Source: Nakamurella silvestris (GTDB lineage Bacteria; Actinomycetota; Actinomycetes; Mycobacteriales; Nakamurellaceae). Taken from it: DNA of 64,000 nt. The stretch's first letter is position 1. Every line of letters starts with the position of its first letter. Shown here piece after piece: positions 24,058-32,757 of this stretch. Below the pieces are notes generated by a model, which ran no database searches, was not told the DNA's origin, and saw only the letters and a program-made list of their open reading frames with translations. Where the stretch lies: contig QXCQ01000091.1 of NCBI GenBank assembly GCA_003576535.1, forward strand, positions 142,952 to 206,951, read 5' to 3'. Position numbers and translations under genes: made by a program.

Positions 24058-24999
24058 TCAGCCCGCCGCCCAGGCCTCGATCATCTTCCGGGCGATCGAG
24101 ATCGAGGGCGGCATCATCAGATCCTCGCCGACGCCGTCGTTGGCCAGTACCTTCCTGACCTCCTCCCGCGTCACCCAACGGGCATGTTCGATCTCCCCGT
24201 CCCGGGGGAACAGCGGGGCACCCGGGGTCGTCCTGGCCGCGAACCCGACCATCAGCGACCGGGGGAAGGGCCAGGGCTGCGAACCGAGGTAGCGGACCTC
24301 GTCCACCACCACCCCGACCTCCTCCGCCACCTCACGGCGGACGGTGGCCTCCAGGGATTCACCGGCCTCGGTGAAACCGGCCAGCACCGAGTACCGGTGC
24401 GGCGGCCAGGACGGCTGCCGGGCCAGGACGGCCCGATCGGCGCCGTCGTGGACCAGCATGATCACGGCCGGGTCCGTCCGGGGAAACTCCTGGTGACCCT
24501 GCGGGCACATCCGGGACCAGCCGGCCGAGGTGGGCGTGCTCCGTTCCCCGCAGGTCGGGCAGAACGGGGACCGGTGGTGCCAGCCCAGGACCGCGACCGC
24601 CGAGGTCAGCAGGCCGGCCTCCAGGTCGCCCAGGACCGCACCCCATTCCCGCAGGCCACCGCCGACCGCGGCCCAGCCGTCATCGGTGAGACCCTGCAGT
24701 TCCGGTGTCTGCCCGGGGACGGCCCAGTAGTCCGTGCCCTGGTACTCCCCCAGCAGCACGGCCTCGTCCGGCACCTCCGGCCCGATCCGGGAGGAGTCGA
24801 GCCAGTCGAGCTGCACGACGTCGTCCCGGCTCGTCGCCCCGACCCGTCCCTGCGGGTCGACGACGAGCACCTTGGCCGTCGGCCAGGTCTGTCGGGTCCG
24901 GAACGGCAACCGCAGATCCTCGGTGCGATCGGCGACACCACGGGACAGGCTCGGTGCGAAGGGCCGGGACATCCAGGCCTGGGGGTCGACCTCGGTCAC
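24058..24999 (-). CDS. nudC: NAD(+) diphosphatase / RNA deNADding enzyme NudC
   Basis: The 313-residue Nudix hydrolase has the NudC zinc ribbon (Cys147, Cys150, Cys165; the fourth position looks like His169 rather than Cys). It also has the Nudix box GFTEAGESLEATVRREVAEEVGV written here in parts as GFTEAGES and REVAEEVG, and the specificity motif SQPWPFPRSLM that follows it. It cleaves NAD(H) and removes NAD caps from RNA. The GTG start overlaps the stop of the upstream M16 gene as GTGA, so translation is coupled. The gene order nudC next to uvrD2 matches mycobacteria (Rv3199c-Rv3198c). Confidence 0.95.
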   Translation of the reverse strand: MTEVDPQAWMSRPFAPSLSRGVADRTEDLRLPFRTRQTWPTAKVLVVDPQGRVGATSRDDVVQLDWLDSSRIGPEVPDEAVLLGEYQGTDYWAVPGQTPELQGLTDDGWAAVGGGLREWGAVLGDLEAGLLTSAVAVLGWHHRSPFCPTCGERSTPTSAGWSRMCPQGHQEFPRTDPAVIMLVHDGADRAVLARQPSWPPHRYSVLAGFTEAGESLEATVRREVAEEVGVVVDEVRYLGSQPWPFPRSLMVGFAARTTPGAPLFPRDGEIEHARWVTREEVRKVLANDGVGEDLMMPPSISIARKMIEAWAAG

Positions 25000-26366
25000 G
25001 GAAGATCCACGTCACCGACGGAGGCGAGCTGGGCGCCCACGGCCGACAGGTCGCCGACCACCACACCGGTGAAGGCCGTCGGAGCCATGATCACCCGGGA
25101 CATCGCGTGGACCTGCTCGGAGGTGACGGCGGCAAGCCGACCGGGGTGCTCGGCGATCCAGCCGAGTTCCAGGTCCGCCCCGGCGATCCCGGACAGGGTG
25201 GACGCGAGCCCGGCCTGGGTGGACAGGGAGGTCGCGAGGGTGCCCAGGGCGTAGTTGCGTGCCGACTCGATCTCCTTCTCGGTCGGCGGCACCAGGGCGA
25301 GGCGACCGAGTTCGTACCGGGCCTCCCACAGTGCCGGGGCCGTCGACTCGGTGTTCGTGTCGAAGCTGACGCTCAGGGCGGCACTGCCCGGCCAGAACTC
25401 CACCCCGGAGCGGGCGCTGTAGGTGTAGCCCTTGTCCTCCCGGATGTTCTCGACCAGGCGGGAGGAGAAGTAGCCGCCGTAGATCAGGTTGGCCAGCTGC
25501 TGGGCCGCGTACCCCTCGTGGCTGCGGTCCACCGCCGCCGCGGTCAGTCGCACCTGGGACTGGACCGCGCCCGGACGGTCGAAGGCGGCCAGCGGGGCCC
25601 CCTGGACGCTCGGCGGGGTGGACAGGGCCACGGCGGTTCCCGGTGCGGTCCAGTCCCCGAGAGACTCGGCGACGGCTGCGACAGCGGCCTTCGGGGACAG
25701 GTCGCCGACCAGAACCAGGGTCGACCCGGCAGGCACGACCGAGCGCCGGTGCAGACCGCGGACCGCGGCGGCCGTCACCTGGGCGACGTCCTCGGCGGCC
25801 GGCATGTCCCAGGCCGCCGGGTGGTTGCCGAACCGGTGCAGCTGCAGATGCCGGTGGGCGATGACGGACGGCTGGGCTCCGGAGATCATCAGGTGCTCGA
25901 CCAGCCGGTCGCGTTCACCGTTGATGTCCCGGGTGCGGTACGCGGCACCGGTGAGGGTGTCCGCCAAGACGTCGAGCAGCACCTTCAACCCGGTGGACAG
26001 CACCGATCCGGAGACCATCAGCCGCTGGGCGTCGACACCGGCGTCCAGGTGGCCGCCGACCATCGCGAGCTCGGCGTCGACCTGCTCCCGGTCGCGATCG
26101 GCGGTGCCGAGCAGCAGCCCGGCCGAGAGCAGTTCGGCCTTGGCCGAGTGCACACCCGGTCCGGTGCCGTTGGCGGTGGCGGACTTGCGCCCGAACGGGA
26201 TCCGCAGCCGCACCTCGACGAGCGGGGTACCGGGCTTGCGCACGGCGATGACGCGCAGTCCTGATTCCAGGACCACATCGGTGATGGCAGCGGCCCGGCG
26301 ACGTTTCGGCGCCTCGGCCAGCTCGGGTACCGGTCGTGGTCCGGTCACGGCAGGGGTGCGGGCCAT
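24996..26366 (-). CDS. M16 peptidase-like protein, non-catalytic partner subunit
   Basis: The 456-residue protein has two M16 homology halves (VVLESGLRVIAVRKPGTPLV; later YGGYFSSRLVENIREDKGYTYSARSG with the Arg/Tyr substrate-binding signature). It lacks an HxxEH zinc site: the corresponding helix reads HSAKAELLSAGLLLG. Such proteins pair with an active M16 subunit. The start ATG shares one base with the TGA of the catalytic gene (TGATG), and its own stop overlaps nudC. The pair plus nudC therefore form one operon. It should act in the cytoplasm on peptides; no signal peptide is visible. Confidence 0.9.
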   Translation of the reverse strand: MARTPAVTGPRPVPELAEAPKRRRAAAITDVVLESGLRVIAVRKPGTPLVEVRLRIPFGRKSATANGTGPGVHSAKAELLSAGLLLGTADRDREQVDAELAMVGGHLDAGVDAQRLMVSGSVLSTGLKVLLDVLADTLTGAAYRTRDINGERDRLVEHLMISGAQPSVIAHRHLQLHRFGNHPAAWDMPAAEDVAQVTAAAVRGLHRRSVVPAGSTLVLVGDLSPKAAVAAVAESLGDWTAPGTAVALSTPPSVQGAPLAAFDRPGAVQSQVRLTAAAVDRSHEGYAAQQLANLIYGGYFSSRLVENIREDKGYTYSARSGVEFWPGSAALSVSFDTNTESTAPALWEARYELGRLALVPPTEKEIESARNYALGTLATSLSTQAGLASTLSGIAGADLELGWIAEHPGRLAAVTSEQVHAMSRVIMAPTAFTGVVVGDLSAVGAQLASVGDVDLP

Positions 26367-27802
26367 CAGATGGTTCCTTCCGGTGCTGCGCTGACATCGG
26401 CCGTCAGGGTGTCGGCCGGGGCGAACTCCGCCGCCCGGTAGTTGAGTTCGGCAGAGGCACCGGGATCGCCGCCCGCCGGGTCGCCGCCGGGTTGCACCCG
26501 CAGGATCGCGCGGCGGTTCGGGTCGAGGGAGGCTGCGGCAGCAGCGATCTCGGCCGGGGTGATGGAGGAGATGATGCCGGGGATCTCGCTCAACAGCTCG
26601 GCGCGGCCGTGCAGGAGTTCCAAGGACCCCAAGCTGCGGGTGCGGGCACCGAAGTTGTCGTTCTCCCGGTACAGCGACGCCGTGAAACGGGCTGCGGCCC
26701 GGTGGGTCTCGACCTCGCTGGGACCCCCGGCGGCCAGCAGGGCGATCTCGGCGTCGGCCGCTTCGATCACCTCGGCGGCCGGGACGTCGATCGGATGCAG
26801 GGCGCCGAGGACGAACACATCGGGATCCCGGGCGTCCAGCGGACCACCCATGATCCCGGGCCCGGCCCAGATCTCGGTGGCCAGTTCGGCTTTCGTCACC
26901 ACGGCCGACTGCAGGCGGGAGGCCTCCCCTTCGGAGAGGATGGATCCGAGCTGGACGTGGGCGAGATACCCGCGCAGGTCCTTGACCGGATCGGGCAACC
27001 GCCAACCAACGGCGAAAGCCGGTGCGGGAGCCAGCGCATCGATGTGCACCTGCTCGGTGACACCCTTCGGCCAGGGCTCGGCGAAGGACGGGCGCTTCGG
27101 AGCCTTGCGGGCCGGCACGTCGTCGAAATGCTGGTGGATCCAACCCGTTGCCTGATCGACGTCGAAGTCGCCGCAGACCGTCAGCACGGCGTTGGCCGGG
27201 CAGTAGTACTTCTGGAAGAAGTCCTCGCAGTCCTCGACGGTCGCCGCCCGCAGGTCCTCGAAGGCCCCGTACCCGTCATGGGTGTTGGCGAAGGTGTTGA
27301 ACAGCACCGGCGGCAACAGGATCCAGGGGAAACCGCCGTACGGGCGGCTCAGCACGTTGAGGCGGATCTCCTCCGAGACCACATCCACCTGGTTCGCCAG
27401 GTTCTCGGCGGTGATCTTCGGGGCCCGCATCCGGTCGGCTTCCAGGAACAAACCGCGTTCCAGGGCGGCGGAGGGCAGCACCTCGAAATAATCCGTGTAG
27501 TCGGTGTGGGTGGAGCCGTTGAAGCTCCCGCCCGAGGACTGGACGAGCCGGAAATGCTCCAGTTTGGGCAAGGATTCGCTGCCCTGGAACATGAGGTGCT
27601 CGAACAGGTGCGCAAAGCCGGTGCGGCCCTGCGGTTCCGATCGGAAACCGACATCGTAGTGAACGGCGACACCGACCACCGATGCGCTCCGGTCCGGGGC
27701 GAGGACCACCCGGAGACCGTTCTTCAGCTTCAGTCGTGTGATCGGGTAGTCGGCACTCGGGATACGGATCGTGCGGGCAGGGGCCGCGGCGGTATGTCTC
27801 AC
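26366..27802 (-). CDS. M16 family zinc metallopeptidase, catalytic subunit
   Basis: The 478-residue peptidase has the inverted zinc motif HLFEH (His65, Glu68, His69) and a downstream conserved Glu in SEEIRLNVLSRPYG that completes the site. The opening is TRLKLKNGLRVVLAPDRSAS and the second half carries the inactive repeat. It resembles processing-peptidase/pitrilysin-type M16 enzymes and probably forms a heterodimer with the adjacent non-catalytic protein. On the minus strand TAGGGT ends 6 nt before the GTG start, so the operon is likely leaderless. Substrate is unknown. Confidence 0.93.
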   Translation of the reverse strand: MRHTAAAPARTIRIPSADYPITRLKLKNGLRVVLAPDRSASVVGVAVHYDVGFRSEPQGRTGFAHLFEHLMFQGSESLPKLEHFRLVQSSGGSFNGSTHTDYTDYFEVLPSAALERGLFLEADRMRAPKITAENLANQVDVVSEEIRLNVLSRPYGGFPWILLPPVLFNTFANTHDGYGAFEDLRAATVEDCEDFFQKYYCPANAVLTVCGDFDVDQATGWIHQHFDDVPARKAPKRPSFAEPWPKGVTEQVHIDALAPAPAFAVGWRLPDPVKDLRGYLAHVQLGSILSEGEASRLQSAVVTKAELATEIWAGPGIMGGPLDARDPDVFVLGALHPIDVPAAEVIEAADAEIALLAAGGPSEVETHRAAARFTASLYRENDNFGARTRSLGSLELLHGRAELLSEIPGIISSITPAEIAAAAASLDPNRRAILRVQPGGDPAGGDPGASAELNYRAAEFAPADTLTADVSAAPEGTI

Positions 27803-27820
27803 TCCCCCACCCTAGCGGCG

Positions 27821-28498
27821 TCAGCCCTGACCGGCCTTCGGGGTGAACAGATCGTCGGGTTGGTCCGGGGACGGAGGAGGAATGACCACCACGGGCGCGT
27901 ACGGCGACGCGGTGCCCGGGCCCGCTGCGGCGTCCTCTCCCGACTCCGCCGGCTCCGTCGACGGGCGGGCCGCGGCGACGGCTGCCTGCATTTCCTGCAC
28001 CGTCATCGCACTCCCGCCCGAACCGGCCGCCCGGCGACGGCCCTGCCGCTTCTCCCGGATCAGGGCCAGGGCCGCGACCACCGCGATGAACCCGATGGCC
28101 AGGATGATGATCGGCAGCACGCGCTTGGCCGTCGAGGAGGCCGGGGTCGCCGTCACCCCGACGAGGCGCACCTGCTCCGGATGTCCGTTCAGGTACTGGA
28201 TCGCCAGGCGTTGGTCGACCTTGAAGCCGCACCCGCCGAGGGCCGCCGTCACCGTCTGGCCGGCCACCTGGAACTCCACCGTGGTGTCCGCGGCGGGCTG
28301 GGTGCACGGTTGGCTCGACACCACGACGGCGTAGGCGCGTTGAGGATCGGCGTCGATCGGGTCGGTGGCATCACGCAGCCCCCACCACCACACGCCCAGC
28401 ACGATGACCACCACCAGTCCGACGACACCGAACAGGATCGGCAGCGGCCGGGTCCGTCGTTTCTTGCCGCTGTGCTTCCCCTCGGCGTGCCTTCCCAT
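27821..28498 (-). CDS. Membrane protein with extracytoplasmic Cys-containing domain
   Basis: The 225-residue protein starts with a very basic segment (RHAEGKHSGKKRRTRP), then a membrane helix (LFGVVGLVVVIVLGVWWWGL), an outside domain containing two cysteines (QPCTQP and LGGCGFKVD) that could form a disulfide, a second helix (VLPIIILAIGFIAVVAALAL) and a Pro/Ala-rich cytoplasmic tail. I do not recognise the family. It lies 72 nt upstream of nothing on its own strand except the M16 operon, which begins 18 bp after its stop, so it may be cotranscribed or its message may read into that operon. Confidence 0.75.
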   Translation of the reverse strand: MGRHAEGKHSGKKRRTRPLPILFGVVGLVVVIVLGVWWWGLRDATDPIDADPQRAYAVVVSSQPCTQPAADTTVEFQVAGQTVTAALGGCGFKVDQRLAIQYLNGHPEQVRLVGVTATPASSTAKRVLPIIILAIGFIAVVAALALIREKRQGRRRAAGSGGSAMTVQEMQAAVAAARPSTEPAESGEDAAAGPGTASPYAPVVVIPPPSPDQPDDLFTPKAGQG

Positions 28499-28569
28499 CG
28501 TCGGATGATCCCACACCCACCCGGGTCGGCGGCAGTGCACCGCGAACCCGGGTGGGAAGAGATCTCCGC

Positions 28570-30021
28570 TCAGCCCTCGTCGAGTCGGCCGCGTCCGATG
28601 GCAGCGAGGCCGGTCCACAGGTGGGCGACCGCCTCGCAGCCGCGGTAGAGCAGCGGGACGCTCGCCCGTTCGTTCGGGGCGTGGATCTGGTCGTCGTCGG
28701 TCATCACACCGAGGAACACCAACGGCGCGTCCATCGCCTCGGCCAGCTCGGCCTCCGGACCCGAGCCGCCCTCGCGGGTGAGCAGGACGGTGTCGGTGTC
28801 GAAGGCCCGACCGAGGGCATCACGGGCGGCGATGGTCGCCGGATGACTCGTGCTGACATGCATCGGCTTGACACCCCCTGCTTCCCAGACCATCTCGACT
28901 GTCAGTCCGTCGAAGGCCATGCCTTGGAAGAACTCGGCCACCACCCGGCGGATGTGCTCCGGATCCTGTTTGCCCACCAGCCGGAAGGACAGTTTCGCGG
29001 TGGCATCGGTGGGCACGATCGTCTTGCCGCCGGGACCGGTGTAACCGCCCCAGATACCGTTGATCTCCGCCGTCGGCCGCACGCCCACCCGTTCCAGGGT
29101 CGACCAACCGGCCTCCCCGACCGCCGCCCGCGAGGCGGCGCTGGTGGTGATCCAGCCCTCCTCGTCGAAGGGCAGCGCGGCCGTGGCGGCCCGCTCCTCG
29201 GGGGTCGGATCGATGACACCCTCGTAGAAACCGGGTACCGCGATCCGGCGGTTCTCGTCGTGCAGGGCCGCCAGCATCCGGGAGAGCTCGGTGATGGGGT
29301 TCGGCACCGCGCCGCCGAATGAACCCGAGTGCAGGTCCACATCGGGGCCGTGCACCCGGAGCTCACCGGCCACCAGCCCGCGCATCCCCACGCACACACT
29401 CGGGGTGTCCACGTTGAAGATGCCGGTGTCGGAGACCACCACCACATCGGCGTCCAGCTCCGCCCGGTGGGCCGTCAGCAGCTCGGAGATGTGCGGGGAA
29501 CCCGACTCCTCCTCCCCCTCGACGAACAGGGTCAGGTCCACCGCCGGAGCCGTCCGCCCGGTGGCGGCCAGGTGGGCCTGCACCCCGAGCAGGTGCATGA
29601 ATATGTTGCCCTTGTCGTCGCTGGCACCACGACCGAAGAGCAGGTCCCCCACCACCGTCGGCTCGAACGGCGGGTAGGTCCACCGCTCCTCGCCGTCGGC
29701 CGGCTGGACATCGTGGTGGCCGTAGACGGTGACCCGGACGGCATCCGGATCACCGGAGGGCCAGTGGGCGTACACGGCGGGCAGGGCCGCGGTCTCGTCC
29801 CAGATCTGCACGGTCGGGAAGCCGACCGCCCGGAGCTTGGCGGCGAGGAACTCGGCGCTGGCCCGCACATCACCGTGGTGGGCCGGGTCGGCGCTGACGG
29901 AGGGGATACGGACCCAGTCCATCAGCTCCTGGAGCCACCGGTCGGCTCCGGCGCGGACGGCGGCCCGTTCCGGGGTGATTTCTGGTTCGACAACGGCGTC
30001 GTGGCCGGATTCGTTCGACAT
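28570..30021 (-). CDS. M20 family dipeptidase / carboxypeptidase
   Basis: The 483-residue di-zinc peptidase has VYGHHDVQP (metal His and Asp), GRGASDDKGN (bridging Asp), LTLFVEGEEESGS (Glu general base and ligand), the dimerisation-domain HSGSFGGAVPNP and a distal His in DDDQIHAPNE. This is the ArgE/DapE/CNDP-like M20 dipeptidase group, cytoplasmic and broad in substrate. TAGGGT ends 7 nt before the ATG, indicating a leaderless transcript. The gene diverges from the lipoprotein gene at 30077, with the two promoters packed into 55 bp. Confidence 0.94.
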   Translation of the reverse strand: MSNESGHDAVVEPEITPERAAVRAGADRWLQELMDWVRIPSVSADPAHHGDVRASAEFLAAKLRAVGFPTVQIWDETAALPAVYAHWPSGDPDAVRVTVYGHHDVQPADGEERWTYPPFEPTVVGDLLFGRGASDDKGNIFMHLLGVQAHLAATGRTAPAVDLTLFVEGEEESGSPHISELLTAHRAELDADVVVVSDTGIFNVDTPSVCVGMRGLVAGELRVHGPDVDLHSGSFGGAVPNPITELSRMLAALHDENRRIAVPGFYEGVIDPTPEERAATAALPFDEEGWITTSAASRAAVGEAGWSTLERVGVRPTAEINGIWGGYTGPGGKTIVPTDATAKLSFRLVGKQDPEHIRRVVAEFFQGMAFDGLTVEMVWEAGGVKPMHVSTSHPATIAARDALGRAFDTDTVLLTREGGSGPEAELAEAMDAPLVFLGVMTDDDQIHAPNERASVPLLYRGCEAVAHLWTGLAAIGRGRLDEG

Positions 30022-30076
30022 GACCCAAACCCTATGCTCCACGATCCGGACCGGTACTCCCGATACAGTCCCTGAT

Positions 30077-30667
30077 ATGTCCTCCCGGTCGAAACTGTCG
30101 CTGACCCCTCTGCTCGGGGCCCTGTGCGCCGGTTCGCTCCTGCTGCTCAGCGCCTGCGGTGATGCGGAGAACGTCGACCGCGACAGCACACTCACGGTGG
30201 TGACCACCGCCGATTCCGCAGCGCCCACCGCTTCCGAACCGGTCCAGACACCGCTGGTGGCCACCACTGCCGCCCCCACCTGGGACCTGACGGCGGGACC
30301 GGCCGCGGTGGCGGCCCGGATCGACCAGCTGAGCGGCCAGGACGCCGGGATCTCGGTGGCTGCCGACGGGATCACCGTCTACATCCACGGCGACCACCCG
30401 GCGTGGTTGACCGAGCTCACCACGGAGGCCACCGGCAGCGCCCTGAAGGTCACCGTCAAGGACGCGAAATACGGTCAGCAGTACCTGCTGTCGGCGGCCC
30501 AGGAGATCCTGCCGCAGATCCTGCCGCTGGGCGCCACCTCGGTGCGGCCGGCCCAGGACCTGAGCAGCCTCGTCATCCTCGGACCGGTGGCCGCCGCGGA
30601 CCGCAAGACCATCACCACCCTGGCGTCAGGATTGAAGTCGCCGGTCGAGGTCACCTACGGGGGCTGA
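30077..30667 (+). CDS. Lipoprotein of unknown function
   Basis: The 196-residue protein has a signal peptide (LLGALCAGSLLLLSAC) ending in the lipobox LSAC with Cys27, then a Thr/Ala-rich linker and a compact domain. That domain includes ITVYIHGDHPAWLTELTTEA and a C-terminal beta-rich stretch ILGPVAAADRKTITTLASGL. No family is recognised. TACAGT ends 7 nt before the ATG, so the message is likely leaderless. A 70-bp palindrome begins 7 bp after the stop codon and probably terminates it. Confidence 0.8.
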   Translation: MSSRSKLSLTPLLGALCAGSLLLLSACGDAENVDRDSTLTVVTTADSAAPTASEPVQTPLVATTAAPTWDLTAGPAAVAARIDQLSGQDAGISVAADGITVYIHGDHPAWLTELTTEATGSALKVTVKDAKYGQQYLLSAAQEILPQILPLGATSVRPAQDLSSLVILGPVAAADRKTITTLASGLKSPVEVTYGG

Positions 30668-30674
30668 ACCCGCC

Positions 30675-30744
30675 GTTCCCGCGCACCGAACCCGGATCGG
30701 CGCACCCTGCAGAGTGCGCCGATCCCGAAACGGTGCGCGGGAAC
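30675..30744. repeat. 70-bp double palindrome (family B), copy 1
   Basis: Outer arms GTTCCCGCGCACCG/CGGTGCGCGGGAAC enclose inner arms CGGATCGGCGCACC/GTGCGCCGATCCCG with centre CTGCAGA. It differs from copy 2 (31763-31832) at only two positions, and these two changes pair with each other. Confidence 0.9.
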
Positions 30745-30833
30745 AGCAAGAGGGTTGTGCACACAGGGCAGATCCATCCACATCAGCGGGCCACCCGCTG
30801 GAACCGGACGGGACGCAGCACGATCCTGGGGCA

Positions 30834-31755
30834 ATGGACACCACACGAACACGGGCCCTCAGCCGCAGCACCGCCCTGAGCGGCGGGGACAGTGACGACA
30901 CCCTCCGGCGGAAGATCCGCACCCATGAACTGATCCGTATCCGCCGGGGCAGCTACGTCGACCTGGACTACGCCGACATACCATCCACGGAACAGCATCT
31001 GATCCGGCTGGATGCCGTCGCGGACGCTCTCGGGCCGGAGGAGGTCTTCAGCCATGTCTCGGCCGCGCTGCTCCACGGCCTACCGGTGTGGAGGATCCCC
31101 CTCGGCCGGGTCCACCTCACGAAAGAACGCAGCTCCGGCGGCCACCGCAACGCGGGCCTGCACACTCACGTCGCGCCCCTGGACCCGACGGAGGTGACGA
31201 CGGTCGGCGGCCACCGGGTCACCTCGGTGGCCCGGACGTTGATGGACCTCGCCCGATCGGCGACCTTCGAACAGGGGGTGGTGGTGGCTGAGGCCGCGTT
31301 GTGCGCCGGGCTCGTCGACCAGGCCGGGTTGATCAGCGCAGCCGACCAGGTGCGACGGCGGCGAGGGGCGGCGATGGCCCGGGCGGTCGCCGGGTTCGCG
31401 TCACCGCTGAGTGAAAGCGTGGGCGAATCCCGTAGCCGGGTGCTGATGCACCTCCACGGGGTGCCGTCACCGACCCAGCAGTTCGAGGTGCTCGGCGCCG
31501 ACGGGGAGTTCCTCGGCCGGTCCGATTTCGCGTGGGAGGACGCCGGAGTGCTGGGTGAGTTCGACGGACTCGTCAAGTACGGCCGCTACCTACCTGCGGC
31601 CCGGGGAGGACGCCGGGGATGCGGTCTTCCGCGAGAAGCTGCGGGAGGACCGCATGCGGGAGACCGGACGGGCCGTCATCCGCTGGGTGTGGGAGGACCT
31701 CGACCACCCTGCCGCCCTCGTCCGCCGGCTGCGCCGGGCGCTGGATCGTGCCTGA
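30834..31755 (+). pseudogene. Frameshifted AbiEi/DUF559-like gene (type IV antitoxin-like N-terminus, nuclease-like C-terminus)
   Basis: The ATG follows GGGGCA. The N-terminal part resembles the AbiEi-type winged-helix region (LRRKIRTHELIRIRRGSYVD, FSHVSAALLHGLPVW, VTSVARTLMDLARSATF). The C-terminal part resembles the DUF559 PD-(D/E)xK fold (FAWEDAGVLGEFDGLVKYGR). At about 31590 the sequence has CTACCTACCTG where one CTAC is superfluous; removing it restores the expected continuation LRPGEDAGDAVFREKLRE ... RRALDRA to the TGA at 31753. As it stands the frame shifts and runs on into antisense era sequence, so the gene is broken. These genes are common solitary actinobacterial proteins. The locus is bracketed by two 70-bp palindromes. 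Confidence 0.8.
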
Positions 31756-31762
31756 ACCTGCT

Positions 31763-31832
31763 GTTCCCGCGCACCGAACCCGGGTCGGCGCACCCTGCAG
31801 AGTGCGCCGACCCCGAAACGGTGCGCGGGAAC
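31763..31832. repeat. 70-bp double palindrome (family B), copy 2
   Basis: Same structure as 30675-30744 (68 of 70 identical). It can be extended by 4 paired bases on each side (TGCT...AGCA). It sits between the broken AbiEi-like gene and era, which converge, and can act as a terminator for both. Confidence 0.9.
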
Positions 31833-31842
31833 AGCAGAAGTA

Positions 31843-32757
31843 CTAGGAGTCGAAGCCGAGCTTGCGCAGCTGCTTGGGATCGCGCTGCCATTCCTTGGCC
31901 ACGGTGACATGCAGGTTCAGGAACACCCGCGAACCGAGCAGGACCTCGATCTGCTCCCGCGCCTTCCGCCCGACGGCGGCCAGTTTCGCCCCGCCCTTGC
32001 CGAGCACGATCGCCTTCTGCGAGTCCCGCTCGACGTAGATGGTGACGTACACGTCGATCAGGTCCTTGCCCTCGCGGGGGACGATCTCCTCGACCAGCGC
32101 GGCCAGCGAGTGCGGGAGTTCCTGCAGTGCGCCGTCCAGGGTGGCCTCGCGGACGATCTCGGCGATCCTGGTCTCGATCGGCTCGTCCGTCACCTCCGCG
32201 TCCGGGTACAGCCGCTCGCTCGACGGCAGCTGCGCGGTGAGCAGATCGACCAGGTTCTGCACCTGGAAACCCTTGGTCGCCGAGACGGGGATGACATCGG
32301 AGAACTCGCGCACCTGGGACAGGGCCAGCAGTTGTTCGGCCACCCGCTGCTTGCCGACCTTGTCGGTCTTGGTGACGATGCCGATCACCGGGGTGCGCCC
32401 GGCCTGTTCGGTCAGCTCGGCCGCGATCCGCCGGTCACCCGGGCCGATCTTCTCATCGGCCGGCACACACAGCCCGATCACGTCGACCTCGCTCCACACG
32501 GTCCGCACCACGTCGCCGAGCCGCTCACCGAGCAGGGTCCGCGGTTTGTGCATCCCGGGGGTGTCCACGATGATCAGCTGCGCATCCGGGCGGGTGACGA
32601 TCCCACGGATCGCCCGTCGGGTGGTCTGCGGTTTGTCGGAGGTGATCGCGATCTTCTCGCCGACGATCGCGTTCAGCAGGGTCGACTTGCCGGTGTTGGG
32701 GCGGCCGACGAAACAGGCGAACCCGGACTTGTGGGGGCTGTTCGTAGCTGAGGTCAT
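31843..32757 (-). CDS. era: GTPase Era, 16S rRNA/30S maturation
   Basis: The 304-residue protein has an N-terminal GTPase domain: G1 GRPNTGKS (18-25), effector TTRRAIRGIV, G3 DTPG and G4 TKTDKVG, then a C-terminal KH domain (IVLGKGGAKLAAVGRKAR and LHVTVAKEWQRDPKQL). Era binds the 3' end of 16S rRNA and promotes 30S assembly at the membrane-cytoplasm interface. Its ATG overlaps the stop of corC as ATGA, so it is the last gene of the phoH-ybeY-corC-era operon, as in mycobacteria. Confidence 0.98.
   Translation of the reverse strand: MTSATNSPHKSGFACFVGRPNTGKSTLLNAIVGEKIAITSDKPQTTRRAIRGIVTRPDAQLIIVDTPGMHKPRTLLGERLGDVVRTVWSEVDVIGLCVPADEKIGPGDRRIAAELTEQAGRTPVIGIVTKTDKVGKQRVAEQLLALSQVREFSDVIPVSATKGFQVQNLVDLLTAQLPSSERLYPDAEVTDEPIETRIAEIVREATLDGALQELPHSLAALVEEIVPREGKDLIDVYVTIYVERDSQKAIVLGKGGAKLAAVGRKAREQIEVLLGSRVFLNLHVTVAKEWQRDPKQLRKLGFDS

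Noticed and set aside
31591..31907. Frame continuation of the AbiEi-like gene into era
   Set aside because: Residues after the CTAC duplication are Gly/Arg/Pro-rich out-of-frame translation; the natural C-terminus is in the neighbouring frame.
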